DNA from: Pseudomonas sp. StFLB209 | Lineage (GTDB): Bacteria > Pseudomonadota > Gammaproteobacteria > Pseudomonadales > Pseudomonadaceae | Direction: 5' to 3' | Length of the DNA: 64,000 nt | NCBI RefSeq assembly: GCF_000829415.1 | Contig: NZ_AP014637.1 | Location: 2,986,001 to 3,050,000, forward strand | Part shown: piece after piece, positions 56,311-64,000 of the stretch | How the letters are laid out: each line of letters opens with the position of its first letter | How positions within the stretch are numbered: position 1 is the first letter of the stretch | Notes under the pieces: model-generated | Databases searched by the model: none | What the model was told of the DNA's origin: nothing | Seen by the model: the letters and a program-made list of their open reading frames with translations, nothing else | Position numbers and translations under genes: made by a program

Positions 56311-57408
56311 ATGATCAACACGCCGTACTACCTCATCGACAAACAGAAGCTGCTGGTCAACCTGGAGAAGATTGCTTACGTGCGCAAGCAGTCTGGCGCC
56401 AAGGCGCTGCTGGCGCTCAAGTGCTTCGCCACCTGGTCGGTGTTCGACCTGATGCAGCAGTACATGGACGGCACCACGTCCAGCTCGCTGTTCGAGCTCA
56501 AGCTCGGTCGGCAGAAGTTTGAAGGTGAGACCCATGCCTACAGCGTGGCCTGGGCCGATGACGAAATTGAAGAGATGGTCGCCAACTGCGACAAGATCAT
56601 CTTCAACACCATCAGCCAACTGGAGCGTTTCGCTGACGCCACCGAAGGCAAGATCCGTGGCCTGCGTGTCAACCCGCAGGTGAGCAGCTCCGACTACCTG
56701 CTGGCCGACCCGGCGCGCCCGTTCAGCCGCCTGGGCGAGTGGGACCCGGAGAAGATTGCCGCAGTGATGGATAAAGTCTCAGGCTTTATGTTCCATAACA
56801 ACTGTGAGAACGGTGACTTCGGCCTGTTCGATGAAATGCTGACAAAAATCGAGAATCGCTTCGGTGAGCTGCTGCACAAGGTTGAGTGGGTAAGCCTGGG
56901 TGGTGGTATCCACTTCACCGGCGAAGGCTATGCGCTGGACGAATTCTGCGCGCGCCTGAAGGGCTTCTCCGAGAAATACGGTGTGCAGGTGTACCTGGAG
57001 CCGGGCGAGGCGAGCATCACCCAGAGTGCTTCGCTGGAAGTTACCGTGCTCGACACCCTGTACAACGGCAAGAATCTCGCCGTGGTCGACAGCTCCATCG
57101 AAGCGCACATGCTCGATCTGCTGATCTACCGCCTCAACGCCAAGATGGCCCCCAACGACGGCGAACACACCTATATGGTGTGCGGCAAGTCGTGCCTGGC
57201 CGGTGACATCTTCGGCGAGTACCAATTTGATCGTCCGCTGGCCATCGGCGATCGGCTGTCGTTTGTTGACGCAGCGGGTTACACCATGGTCAAGAAGAAC
57301 TGGTTCAACGGTCTGAAAATGCCGGCCATTGTCGTGAAACAACTCGACGGCAGCGTCGAAGTGGTTCGCGAATTCGGTTTTGAAGATTATCTGTCCAGCC
57401 TGTCCTGA
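56311..57408 (+). CDS. nspC: Carboxynorspermidine decarboxylase NspC
   Basis: 365 residues, fold type III PLP decarboxylase of the NspC family. Lys37 in LALKCFATW is the PLP lysine. Other marks are HNNCENGDF, SLGGGIHFTGEGY for phosphate binding, YLEPGEA, and the second-subunit motif VCGKSCLAGD containing the essential Cys, followed by GDRLSFVDAAGYTMVKKNWFNGL. It decarboxylates carboxynorspermidine or carboxyspermidine. It begins a two-gene operon with the dehydrogenase 21 nt downstream. The 296-nt upstream gap carries an inverted repeat CAGGAG/CTCCTG at 56262-56282 and probably its promoter. It is not obviously connected to siderophore biosynthesis. Confidence 0.94.
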   Translation: MINTPYYLIDKQKLLVNLEKIAYVRKQSGAKALLALKCFATWSVFDLMQQYMDGTTSSSLFELKLGRQKFEGETHAYSVAWADDEIEEMVANCDKIIFNTISQLERFADATEGKIRGLRVNPQVSSSDYLLADPARPFSRLGEWDPEKIAAVMDKVSGFMFHNNCENGDFGLFDEMLTKIENRFGELLHKVEWVSLGGGIHFTGEGYALDEFCARLKGFSEKYGVQVYLEPGEASITQSASLEVTVLDTLYNGKNLAVVDSSIEAHMLDLLIYRLNAKMAPNDGEHTYMVCGKSCLAGDIFGEYQFDRPLAIGDRLSFVDAAGYTMVKKNWFNGLKMPAIVVKQLDGSVEVVREFGFEDYLSSLS

Positions 57409-57429
57409 GCAGGCTCTGTCGTAGGAGAC

Positions 57430-58683
57430 ATGAAGAAATTGAAGAAGAACGTTCTTATCATTGGTGCAGGAGGTGTCGCCAAGGTGGTGGCCCACAAGTG
57501 CGCGCAGCACAACGACGAGCTCGGTCGTATTGCCATCGCGTCGCGCAACATCTCCAAATGCCAGGCCATCATCGACAGCGTCAAGGCCAAGGGCAGCCTC
57601 AAGCAGCCCGCTGATATCCAGGCCTTTTCCCTGAATGCACTGGATATCGAGGCGACCAAGGCGCTGATCCGCGAAACCGAATCGCAGATCGTCATCAACG
57701 TCGGCTCAGCTTTTCTCAATATGTCGGTGCTGCGTGCCTGCATCGATACCGGCGTGGCCTATCTGGACACCGCCATTCACGAAGAACCGGGCAAAATCTG
57801 CGAGACGCCGCCCTGGTATGGCAACTATGAGTGGAAACACCTCGAGGAGTGCCAGCAGAAGAACGTGACCGCCATTCTTGGCGTGGGCTTTGATCCGGGT
57901 GTGGTCAATGCTTATGCAGCTTTGGCGCAGCAACAGCATTTCGACCGGATTGATTCGATCGACATCCTCGACGTCAATGCCGGCTCCCATGGCAAATATT
58001 TCGCCACCAATTTCGACCCGGAGATCAATTTCCGGGAATTCACCGGGCAGGTGTGGAGCTGGCAGAACAGCCAGTGGACCAGCAACACCATGTTCGAGGT
58101 CAAGCGCACCGACGACCTGCCGGTCGTGGGTTCGCAGAACCTGTACCTGACCGGTCACGATGAAGTGCACTCGTTGTCGAAGAACCTGGACGTACCGAAC
58201 GTGCGCTTCTGGATGAGCTTCGGCGAGCACTACATCAACGTCTTCACCGTGCTGAAGAACCTCGGCCTGCTGTCTGAAAAACCGGTGAAAACCGCTGAAG
58301 GTCTGGAAGTCGTGCCGCTGAAAGTGGTCAAGGCCGTGCTGCCGGACCCAGCGTCGCTGGCGCCGGGCTACACCGGCAAGACCTGCATCGGTGACCTGGT
58401 CAAGGGCACCAAGGATGGCAAGGCACGTGAAGTGTTCATCTATAACGTTGCCGACCACACCGAAGCCTTCGCCGAGACTGACAGCCAGGGCATCTCTTAC
58501 ACCGCTGGTGTTCCGCCAGTCGCCGCCGCACTGCTGGTGGCCCGTGGTGAGTGGGATGTGAAACACATGGCCAACGTCGAAGAACTGCCAGCCGAGCCGT
58601 TCCTCAAGCTGCTGGATGTGATGGGCCTGCCGACTCGTATCAAGGACGAGCACGGCGACCGCCCATGGGATCAGGCAGTCTAA
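57430..58683 (+). CDS. Carboxynorspermidine/saccharopine dehydrogenase family protein
   Basis: 417 residues with an N-terminal Rossmann segment (NVLIIGAGGVAKVVAHKCAQHN), the family motif YLDTAIHEEP, GVGFDPGVVNAYAALAQ, and a C-terminal catalytic half (SYTAGVPPVAAALLVARGEWDVKHMANVEELPAEPFL). In the alternative polyamine route it condenses aspartate semialdehyde with diaminopropane or putrescine, and NspC then decarboxylates the product. Its place directly after nspC supports this rather than lysine-saccharopine metabolism. AGGAG lies just before the ATG. A terminator follows. Confidence 0.92.
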   Translation: MKKLKKNVLIIGAGGVAKVVAHKCAQHNDELGRIAIASRNISKCQAIIDSVKAKGSLKQPADIQAFSLNALDIEATKALIRETESQIVINVGSAFLNMSVLRACIDTGVAYLDTAIHEEPGKICETPPWYGNYEWKHLEECQQKNVTAILGVGFDPGVVNAYAALAQQQHFDRIDSIDILDVNAGSHGKYFATNFDPEINFREFTGQVWSWQNSQWTSNTMFEVKRTDDLPVVGSQNLYLTGHDEVHSLSKNLDVPNVRFWMSFGEHYINVFTVLKNLGLLSEKPVKTAEGLEVVPLKVVKAVLPDPASLAPGYTGKTCIGDLVKGTKDGKAREVFIYNVADHTEAFAETDSQGISYTAGVPPVAAALLVARGEWDVKHMANVEELPAEPFLKLLDVMGLPTRIKDEHGDRPWDQAV

Positions 58684-58700
58684 GCCTGACTGGTTGAAAG

Positions 58701-58726
58701 AAAAGGATCGCTGCGGCGGTCCTTTT
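58701..58726 (+). terminator. Terminator of the nspC operon
   Basis: AAAAGGATCGC pairs with GCGGTCCTTTT (one G-T pair) around a 4-nt loop, then CTGTTTCT. It is 18 nt after the dehydrogenase stop. Confidence 0.8.
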
Positions 58727-58822
58727 CTGTTTCTGAGAGCTAGCAGACATTCCCTGAACAATCACCGACAATCGCACGCCATCGCTCAGTCAAACCATCG
58801 CTCAATCAAAGGGAGTTGCGTC

Positions 58823-59911
58823 GTGTCGGTTTCCATCATTCAGCGGCTATGCCTGTTCACCATGACCTTGCTTGTGCCGCTGCTGGTCAGTGCGGTCAGT
58901 GCGCCGCAGATCTATGGCGAAATGGATGCCGACCGGTTTCAGGAAATCACCCGCAGCACCTACAACCTGCAAGATTTCGCCGAGCATTATCGGGCCACCC
59001 TGGAGATCTCCGCCGAGGACGAGGTATTTCGCCCAGGTATCATCCGTATCTATAACAAGCAGGACGGCGCCGAGTTGCTTCAGGTGCGTTCTGATGAACT
59101 GGTGCTGAACACCGATCCGAAGACTGGCAAGGTCAAGGCCAATGTGCACGAGTTGCCGTACGGCGAGCAGAGTGTGCTGATTTATGACGATTTCAACTTC
59201 GACGGCATCAAGGATCTGGCGCTGATGGACGGCCAGTTCAGTTGCTATCACGGCCCGTCGTATCAGGTGTTTCTTGGCACTGCCGAGGGGTTTCGGCGAA
59301 GTGAGGCGTTTACCGAGCTGGCGCAGAATTACTGCGGCTTCTTCGACTACAACGCCCAGACGCGCCGGGTCAGTACCATGGCCAAGAGTGGCTGTTGCAG
59401 CCATTGGTTTACCACTTACCGCATCGATAGCGGTGAGCCCGTAATTGAAGTGGAGACGGCGATTGATGCCAGCGGTGTGGCCGGTTTGCCTAGAGAAACC
59501 CGCTGGCGGGAAGCCGATGGTAAGCGTGTCAGTACCACCCGGACGCTGTGGGACCCGGCCGAAGAAATCCAGACCCTGCTGGCGTTCCGGCTGGCGCCAT
59601 CGGGCAAGCGCATCATTCTGTTCCGTTGGGGCGACCACTCACCGGTCTACTATGTGGCGGTCGATAACAACAACGAAGTCGGCCTGGTTTACCCCGAGGC
59701 AGAGCCGCAAGCGTTCGATTACGACGGCGTGCGTCAGGTGCTGAGCTTCGTTCGTGGCGACACCACCTACCGGATTGTTGGCGACAAGCGGGGCAAGCCG
59801 AACAATATGGAAGTGGTGATTCGCGGCAAGACCACTGAACTGAAGCTGCTGGCAGGGCCGATCGAAGGTTCGCTCAAGCAAGTAGGCCAGGCGTTGCAGG
59901 ATGCCCGGTAG
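58823..59911 (+). CDS. Hypothetical exported protein, XAC2610-like
   Basis: About 362 residues from a GTG at 58823 with GGGAG 7 nt upstream; the frame is open from 58694, but those codons overlap the terminator and give no family sequence. Signal peptide SIIQRLCLFTMTLLVPLLVSAVSA. The DDFNFDGIKDLALMDG segment resembles a calcium-binding FG-GAP/XAC2610-type repeat, followed by a Cys pair (GCCSHW). No catalytic motif was recognised. Probably periplasmic or surface exposed; function unknown. Confidence 0.8.
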   Translation: MSVSIIQRLCLFTMTLLVPLLVSAVSAPQIYGEMDADRFQEITRSTYNLQDFAEHYRATLEISAEDEVFRPGIIRIYNKQDGAELLQVRSDELVLNTDPKTGKVKANVHELPYGEQSVLIYDDFNFDGIKDLALMDGQFSCYHGPSYQVFLGTAEGFRRSEAFTELAQNYCGFFDYNAQTRRVSTMAKSGCCSHWFTTYRIDSGEPVIEVETAIDASGVAGLPRETRWREADGKRVSTTRTLWDPAEEIQTLLAFRLAPSGKRIILFRWGDHSPVYYVAVDNNNEVGLVYPEAEPQAFDYDGVRQVLSFVRGDTTYRIVGDKRGKPNNMEVVIRGKTTELKLLAGPIEGSLKQVGQALQDAR

Positions 59912-59930
59912 CGTTCAGAGGTTGATGACA

Positions 59931-61325
59931 TCAGGCCGGCACCGCTAACTGCACGCGATTACGGCCTTGGTGTTTGGCCTGGTAAAGCGCCTGGTCGGCG
60001 CGCAACAGCAGTTGTTTAAGCGGCTCGGCGTCTTGGGTGGTCACCACGCCGATGCTTACTGTGGCCTCGATCAGCCTGCCGGCCCCGAGATCAAGCGGAG
60101 TGTGTGCAAAACGCTGGCGAATATTTTCAGCAATCTGGCCTGCTTCATCTGCAGAGCTTACCGGCACCAGAATTGAAAACTCCTCACCCCCGACCCGGCC
60201 AAATAGACCGCGCTCGCCCAGGCACTCGCTGGCCACCTGGGTGAAGTTCACCAGTACCTGGTCGCCGGCTGAATGGCCCCAAGTGTCATTGATGCTTTTG
60301 AAACGATCAATATCGAGCATCAGCACAGCCAGCAATGGGCTCTGGCGCTGCTGCGCCTGCAGGCATTGGGTAGCTTGATCATGGAACGCGCGCCGGTTGA
60401 GCAGGCCGCTGAGTTGGTCATGCGAGGCGAGGTGCTGAACCTGTTGCAGGAGCTGCTGACGCGCAGCAGAAATGATCGCCACCGTCAAAGGGGTGAGGGT
60501 CAGCAGCAGGATGCCAATACGAATCGACTGCAGGTCGGCCACTGCCAGTGGCCAGGTAACCGAGAGGTCGAGGTAATGTTGGGAGATGGCGATGGTCGTC
60601 CAACTGCTGAAGATTAGCGTCACGACGGTCGCGCCAAACAGGTTGTAACTCAAGGCGCACCAGAGCAGTGCCGGTACCGAGAACATCACTGCACCAGGGC
60701 CGCCAATCCACAACGCAGCGGCGCTGGACAGAACCAAGGCCAGCAATGGAATGCTTTGTCGATAAAGGCCCGGCAAGCTGGCGGTCTGTCGGAAGTTTCG
60801 CCACCATTGGCGTGTCTGTTGTGGCGTGGGGGCGGCCAGCACCATCGGCAGGATGATCGCGTAATGGACGATTTCCCCGAGGCTCCAGAAATAGAAGCCA
60901 CTGGCAAAGGGCTGTCCGAACAGGTACTGCATGGCTGCCGCGCCGGCCAGGCCGGCACTGACCGATGCCGCAAGACTGACCAGAATCAGATGCAGTACCG
61001 ACTCGGTTGTTTGCAGGGACAAATGAGGTTTGGCCAGCCGTGACAGGTAGAAGCAGCCGATCGCGGCGCCAACCAGATTCGCACAGGTCAGCAGCAAGGC
61101 GGTGGGCAGTGTGCTGCCGGTCAATACGTCGGCGGCCACGAACCCCACCAGCGCACCCAGCCAGCCTTGCGGTGTCGCCATCTGCGGATTACGCACCATA
61201 AGGCCTGCCAGGATGGCGTTCGCGGGCCATAGAGACGAAAGGGTGCCGAGCGGGCGAGCCATGATGCCGAACAGGGCCGCTATAAAAATGATCAACATGA
61301 TAAGGCAGGAGGCCTTTATCCGCAT
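59931..61325 (-). CDS. MASE1-GGDEF diguanylate cyclase
   Basis: About 464 residues from the ATG at 61325, which has AGGAG 7 nt upstream; a longer frame to 61583 lacks any ribosome site. Residues 1-290 form a MASE1-type membrane sensor with about eight hydrophobic segments. The C-terminal GGDEF domain shows MLDIDRFKSINDTWGHSAGDQVL and the active-site motif GGEEF (about residue 378), ending LLRADQALYQAKHQGRNRV. It is expected to make cyclic di-GMP at the inner membrane in response to an unknown signal. It converges on the exported hypothetical protein. Confidence 0.92.
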   Translation of the reverse strand: MRIKASCLIMLIIFIAALFGIMARPLGTLSSLWPANAILAGLMVRNPQMATPQGWLGALVGFVAADVLTGSTLPTALLLTCANLVGAAIGCFYLSRLAKPHLSLQTTESVLHLILVSLAASVSAGLAGAAAMQYLFGQPFASGFYFWSLGEIVHYAIILPMVLAAPTPQQTRQWWRNFRQTASLPGLYRQSIPLLALVLSSAAALWIGGPGAVMFSVPALLWCALSYNLFGATVVTLIFSSWTTIAISQHYLDLSVTWPLAVADLQSIRIGILLLTLTPLTVAIISAARQQLLQQVQHLASHDQLSGLLNRRAFHDQATQCLQAQQRQSPLLAVLMLDIDRFKSINDTWGHSAGDQVLVNFTQVASECLGERGLFGRVGGEEFSILVPVSSADEAGQIAENIRQRFAHTPLDLGAGRLIEATVSIGVVTTQDAEPLKQLLLRADQALYQAKHQGRNRVQLAVPA

Positions 61326-61664
61326 TTCGACACTCCTGTCCGCTAAAGGCTTGTTGCTATTACTGTCTCGGCAGTCAAGATGGCATATTGGTCTGACCGA
61401 TGAAAGCACTGTTTCCGGGTAGATGCCACATTCAAGGCTCTGGCAATGGGGTTGCCGGACGTCAGTGGGCTTGCGCTGGCGAATAGGCGCCGCGGCGGGC
61501 AACTTTCGATGGGGCTGGTGTCCAACCAGCCGTATTGGGAACAATGCCCGAGGCGTATAGTTGATCAATGCCAATTTGCCCACAGGCGGTGCGCCAGCGT
61601 TTTGTGGGTTGCAATGCGGTCTTTGCCTGAACAGGGACGATAGCCATGTTACGAGTAATTTCGC
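61326..61664. other. Intergenic region between divergent GGDEF and histidine kinase genes
   Basis: Promoters for both genes are expected here. I see no clear IS box, Fur box, REP unit or convincing small ORF. A short frame from an ATG at 61646 stops after 8 codons. Confidence 0.5.
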
Positions 61665-64000
61665 GTGTTTGAAGAACTGTCCGCCAAGCCTTCTATAGAT
61701 GCAAGTCTGTTGGGTGCCAGCTATTCACCCAAGGCGTTGATCGAGCGTGAGCGCAAGGTACTCGGCCAGATTGCCGCGGGCGTGCCGCTGGCTGAGGTGC
61801 TCAGTGATCTGGTGATCGCTGTGGAAGCGCAAAGTGAAAACATGATGGCCTCGGTGTTGTTCCTGAGTGAGGACGGCCATTACATGTTGCATGGCGCGGC
61901 CCCCAGCCTGCCGGCGGCTTATAACGAGGCCATTCATGGCATTGCCATCGGCGAAGGGATCGGCTCCTGTGGCACGGCCGCTGCGCGTGGCAGTGCAGTG
62001 TTCGTCAATGATATTGCCAATGACCCGTTGTGGGAGGGCTATGCGGACCTGGCGGTCTCGCATGGTCTGCGTTCTTGCTGGTCGATGCCGATCAAGGCTG
62101 CTGATGGTGTGGTGCTGGGCACCTTCGCGGTTTATTACGGTGAACCACGAGCGCCGACACCGGGGGATATCGAAGCCATTGCGGTGATCGCCCAGACTGC
62201 CGCGCTGGCGATTGAAAGGCATCGTTCCGACCAGAGGCTGCGCAATAGCAAAGATGAGTTACGCGCCCTCAACAGCGAACTTGAGCGCAAGGTCAATGAG
62301 CGTGCCACCGAGCGCAGCCGTACCTGGATGCTCAGTCCTGACTTGCTTTCGGTCATCAATGCGCAAGGCGTGATTGAAGCCTGTAACCCAGCGTGGCGAA
62401 TCACGTTGGGCTGGTCGCCTGAAGATGTGCATGCGCCATTGTTCTCGTTCATTCATCCGGATGATCTGGCGCAGAGCGAGATGATGTTTGCCAAGGCGGC
62501 GCAAGGCAGGCCTGTTTTGCGTTTCGAAAATCGCTGTCGGCATCGGGACGGCAGTTATCGCTGGCTTTCATGGGTGGCGGTTCTGGAGGATGGCAAGGTC
62601 TATTGCAGTGCGCGGGATATCACCGCCGAGAAAGAGCAGGCCAATGTATTAGCCATGCGTACGCGCGAGCGTGATCGTGCCTGGGGGTTGTCTCAAGAAC
62701 TGCTGGTCATTGCCTCGCCGGACGGTGTACTCGATGAGGTCAATGCGCGCTGGCCGGAGCAATTGGGCTGGTCAGAGCAGGAGTTGGTGGGCAAGCGGCT
62801 TAACCAGCATATTCATCCGGAAGATCTTGAGGCGACACTCGCCAGTTTTCGCGGCATCGCGTTGGCGCCGTTGACTGTGCCGTATCAGTTCCGGCTTCGA
62901 CACCGCGACGGCAGCTATAAATGGTTTAGCTGGACGGCCACCTTTCAGGACGGTCGGATCTATGCGGCGGGGCGTCACGTGACGGCTGAGCGCGAGCAGG
63001 CAGAGGCATTGCGACAGGCGCAGAAGATGGAAGCGGTGGGGCAGTTGACCGGCGGCGTTGCTCATGACTTCAACAACCTGTTGACGGTGATCCGATCTTC
63101 AACCGATCTGCTGCTGCGGCCGGATCTTAATCAAGAGCGGCGCACCCGCTATATAAAAGCGATCTCGGAAACGGTTGATCGCGCGGCGAAGCTGACTGGG
63201 CAGCTGCTGGCGTTCGCACGGCGCCAGACACTCAAGCCGGAAGTGTTTGGTGCGGGCGACAGCGTCAGGGCGATCGGCGCAATGATCGGCACTTTGACGG
63301 GGTCGCGGATCGAGATTGTGACGGATCTCCCCGAGCAGGCTTGCTTCGTCAATGCCGATCCGAATCAGTTTGATACCGCCCTGGTAAACATGCTGGTCAA
63401 TGCACGAGATGCCATGAACGGTCAGGGCAAACTTACCATTGCGGTCCGCGCCGTAGAGTCCATGCCTGCGGTGCGAGGCCATGCGGCGGTGGCCGGTGCT
63501 TTTGTCGCGGTGTCGATCAGCGATACCGGCACCGGTATCCCGATGACGCATCTTGAGCGCATTTTTGAGCCTTTCTATACCACCAAGGGGGTTGGTCAAG
63601 GCACCGGGCTTGGGCTTAGTCAGGTGTTCGGCTTTGCCAAACAGTCGGGTGGCGAAATAGCGGTTGCCAGTGAGTGGGGTAAAGGCACCACGTTTACGCT
63701 TTATCTGCCGCGTGTCGAAGGGCAGGAGCGGGGGGCGCAGCCCTGCGACCCGGATGAACCGCTTGAGGAAGGCCATGGAACCCGAGTGCTGGTGGTTGAA
63801 GACAATCCGGATGTGGGCGTCTTTGCGACCCAGGCACTTGCCGAGTTGGGCTACATCACGGTATTGGCCGGTGATGCTCATACCGCACTGGCTGAGCTGA
63901 GCGCGGGTGTCGACCGGTTTGATGTGGTGTTCTCCGATGTGGTCATGCCCGGAATGAGCGGTATCGACCTGCTGCATGAACTGCGTCGATGTTACCCGGC
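61665..64000 (+). CDS. Hybrid histidine kinase GAF-PAS-PAS-HisKA-HATPase-REC, 3' truncated by window
   Basis: The frame opens after a stop at 61656 and the GTG at 61665 is the first start; the ribosome site is weak. It runs off the right edge. Order: GAF domain (about 30-185, with SCGTAAARGSAVFVNDI), a short coiled segment, two PAS/PAC repeats (HPDD...RHRDGSYRWLSW and HPED...RHRDGSYKWFSW), HisKA with phospho-acceptor His467 in GGVAHDFNNLLTV, HATPase (NMLVNARDAMNG, DTGTGIP, GTGLGLSQV), then a receiver domain (VLVVEDNPDVG, phospho-Asp in VVFSDVVMPGMSG). There is no membrane segment, so it is a cytoplasmic sensor. Signal unknown. Confidence 0.9.
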   Translation, partial: MFEELSAKPSIDASLLGASYSPKALIERERKVLGQIAAGVPLAEVLSDLVIAVEAQSENMMASVLFLSEDGHYMLHGAAPSLPAAYNEAIHGIAIGEGIGSCGTAAARGSAVFVNDIANDPLWEGYADLAVSHGLRSCWSMPIKAADGVVLGTFAVYYGEPRAPTPGDIEAIAVIAQTAALAIERHRSDQRLRNSKDELRALNSELERKVNERATERSRTWMLSPDLLSVINAQGVIEACNPAWRITLGWSPEDVHAPLFSFIHPDDLAQSEMMFAKAAQGRPVLRFENRCRHRDGSYRWLSWVAVLEDGKVYCSARDITAEKEQANVLAMRTRERDRAWGLSQELLVIASPDGVLDEVNARWPEQLGWSEQELVGKRLNQHIHPEDLEATLASFRGIALAPLTVPYQFRLRHRDGSYKWFSWTATFQDGRIYAAGRHVTAEREQAEALRQAQKMEAVGQLTGGVAHDFNNLLTVIRSSTDLLLRPDLNQERRTRYIKAISETVDRAAKLTGQLLAFARRQTLKPEVFGAGDSVRAIGAMIGTLTGSRIEIVTDLPEQACFVNADPNQFDTALVNMLVNARDAMNGQGKLTIAVRAVESMPAVRGHAAVAGAFVAVSISDTGTGIPMTHLERIFEPFYTTKGVGQGTGLGLSQVFGFAKQSGGEIAVASEWGKGTTFTLYLPRVEGQERGAQPCDPDEPLEEGHGTRVLVVEDNPDVGVFATQALAELGYITVLAGDAHTALAELSAGVDRFDVVFSDVVMPGMSGIDLLHELRRCYP

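Noticed and set aside
61326..61583. N-terminal extension of the GGDEF protein to 61583
   Set aside because: No ribosome site upstream, whereas the ATG at 61325 has AGGAG at ideal spacing and begins directly with a membrane segment.

Overview
The window looks like a chromosome segment of a fluorescent Pseudomonas. It carries most of a pyoverdine siderophore locus (pvdL end, pvdH, MbtH-like protein, pvdA, pvdE, pvdM, pvdO, pvdP, pvdQ, fpvA, fpvI/fpvR), promoters with the PvdS-type 'IS box' (TAAAT, 16 nt, CGT), and REP/REPIN repeats of the GTGGGAGCGA type. No rRNA, tRNA, CRISPR array, phage or insertion sequence was seen. All assignments come from reading motifs; no database search was run.

Layout. 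1-9394: the 3' end of pvdL (D-Tyr and Dab modules of the chromophore), pvdH (Dab supply), an MbtH-like protein, a type II thioesterase and, on the other strand, a SIP-family ferric-siderophore reductase. 9584-33490: three side-chain NRPS genes with an Fe(II)/2-oxoglutarate hydroxylase between the first and second. 33790-40433 (minus): a probable operon reading pvdYII-like acetyltransferase, pvdA, pvdE, fpvA. 40571-44085 (minus): pvdM, a membrane acyltransferase-like protein where pvdN would be expected, and pvdO. 44288-47691: an SCP2-cupin protein, azurin and the tyrosinase pvdP. 47962-51965: divergent fpvR/fpvI, then pvdQ. 52172-56014 (minus): a second sigma/anti-sigma/TonB-receptor system. 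56311-64000: carboxynorspermidine genes, a hypothetical exported protein, a MASE1-GGDEF protein and the start of a hybrid histidine kinase, all outside the siderophore locus proper.

How it works together. Adenylation pockets read by alignment to GrsA give ...D-Tyr, Dab (DIWELTADDK) | D-Ser (DVWHVSLIDK), basic residue X (DWEYNAGITK) | probably beta-hydroxy-His (DSAAIAEVWK) | D-Asp (DLTKVGHVGK), epimerised basic/ornithine-like residue (DGEACGGITK), then a terminal condensation domain. PvdA and the IucB-like acetyltransferase would supply N5-acetyl-N5-hydroxyornithine for one of the two basic pockets. Together with the catechol chromophore and hydroxy-His this would give three bidentate iron ligands. 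PvdE exports the precursor; PvdQ, PvdP, PvdM and PvdO mature it in the periplasm; FpvA takes up the iron complex and signals through FpvR to FpvI.

Most unusual points. The last NRPS ends in an intact condensation domain and no thioesterase domain is present in the window. The hydroxy-His module is split across two proteins, with the catalytic C domain on one and a degenerate 'interface' C domain on the next. pvdN and the pvdRT-opmQ exporter are absent from the window. Azurin, an SCP2-cupin protein and a SIP reductase sit inside the locus.
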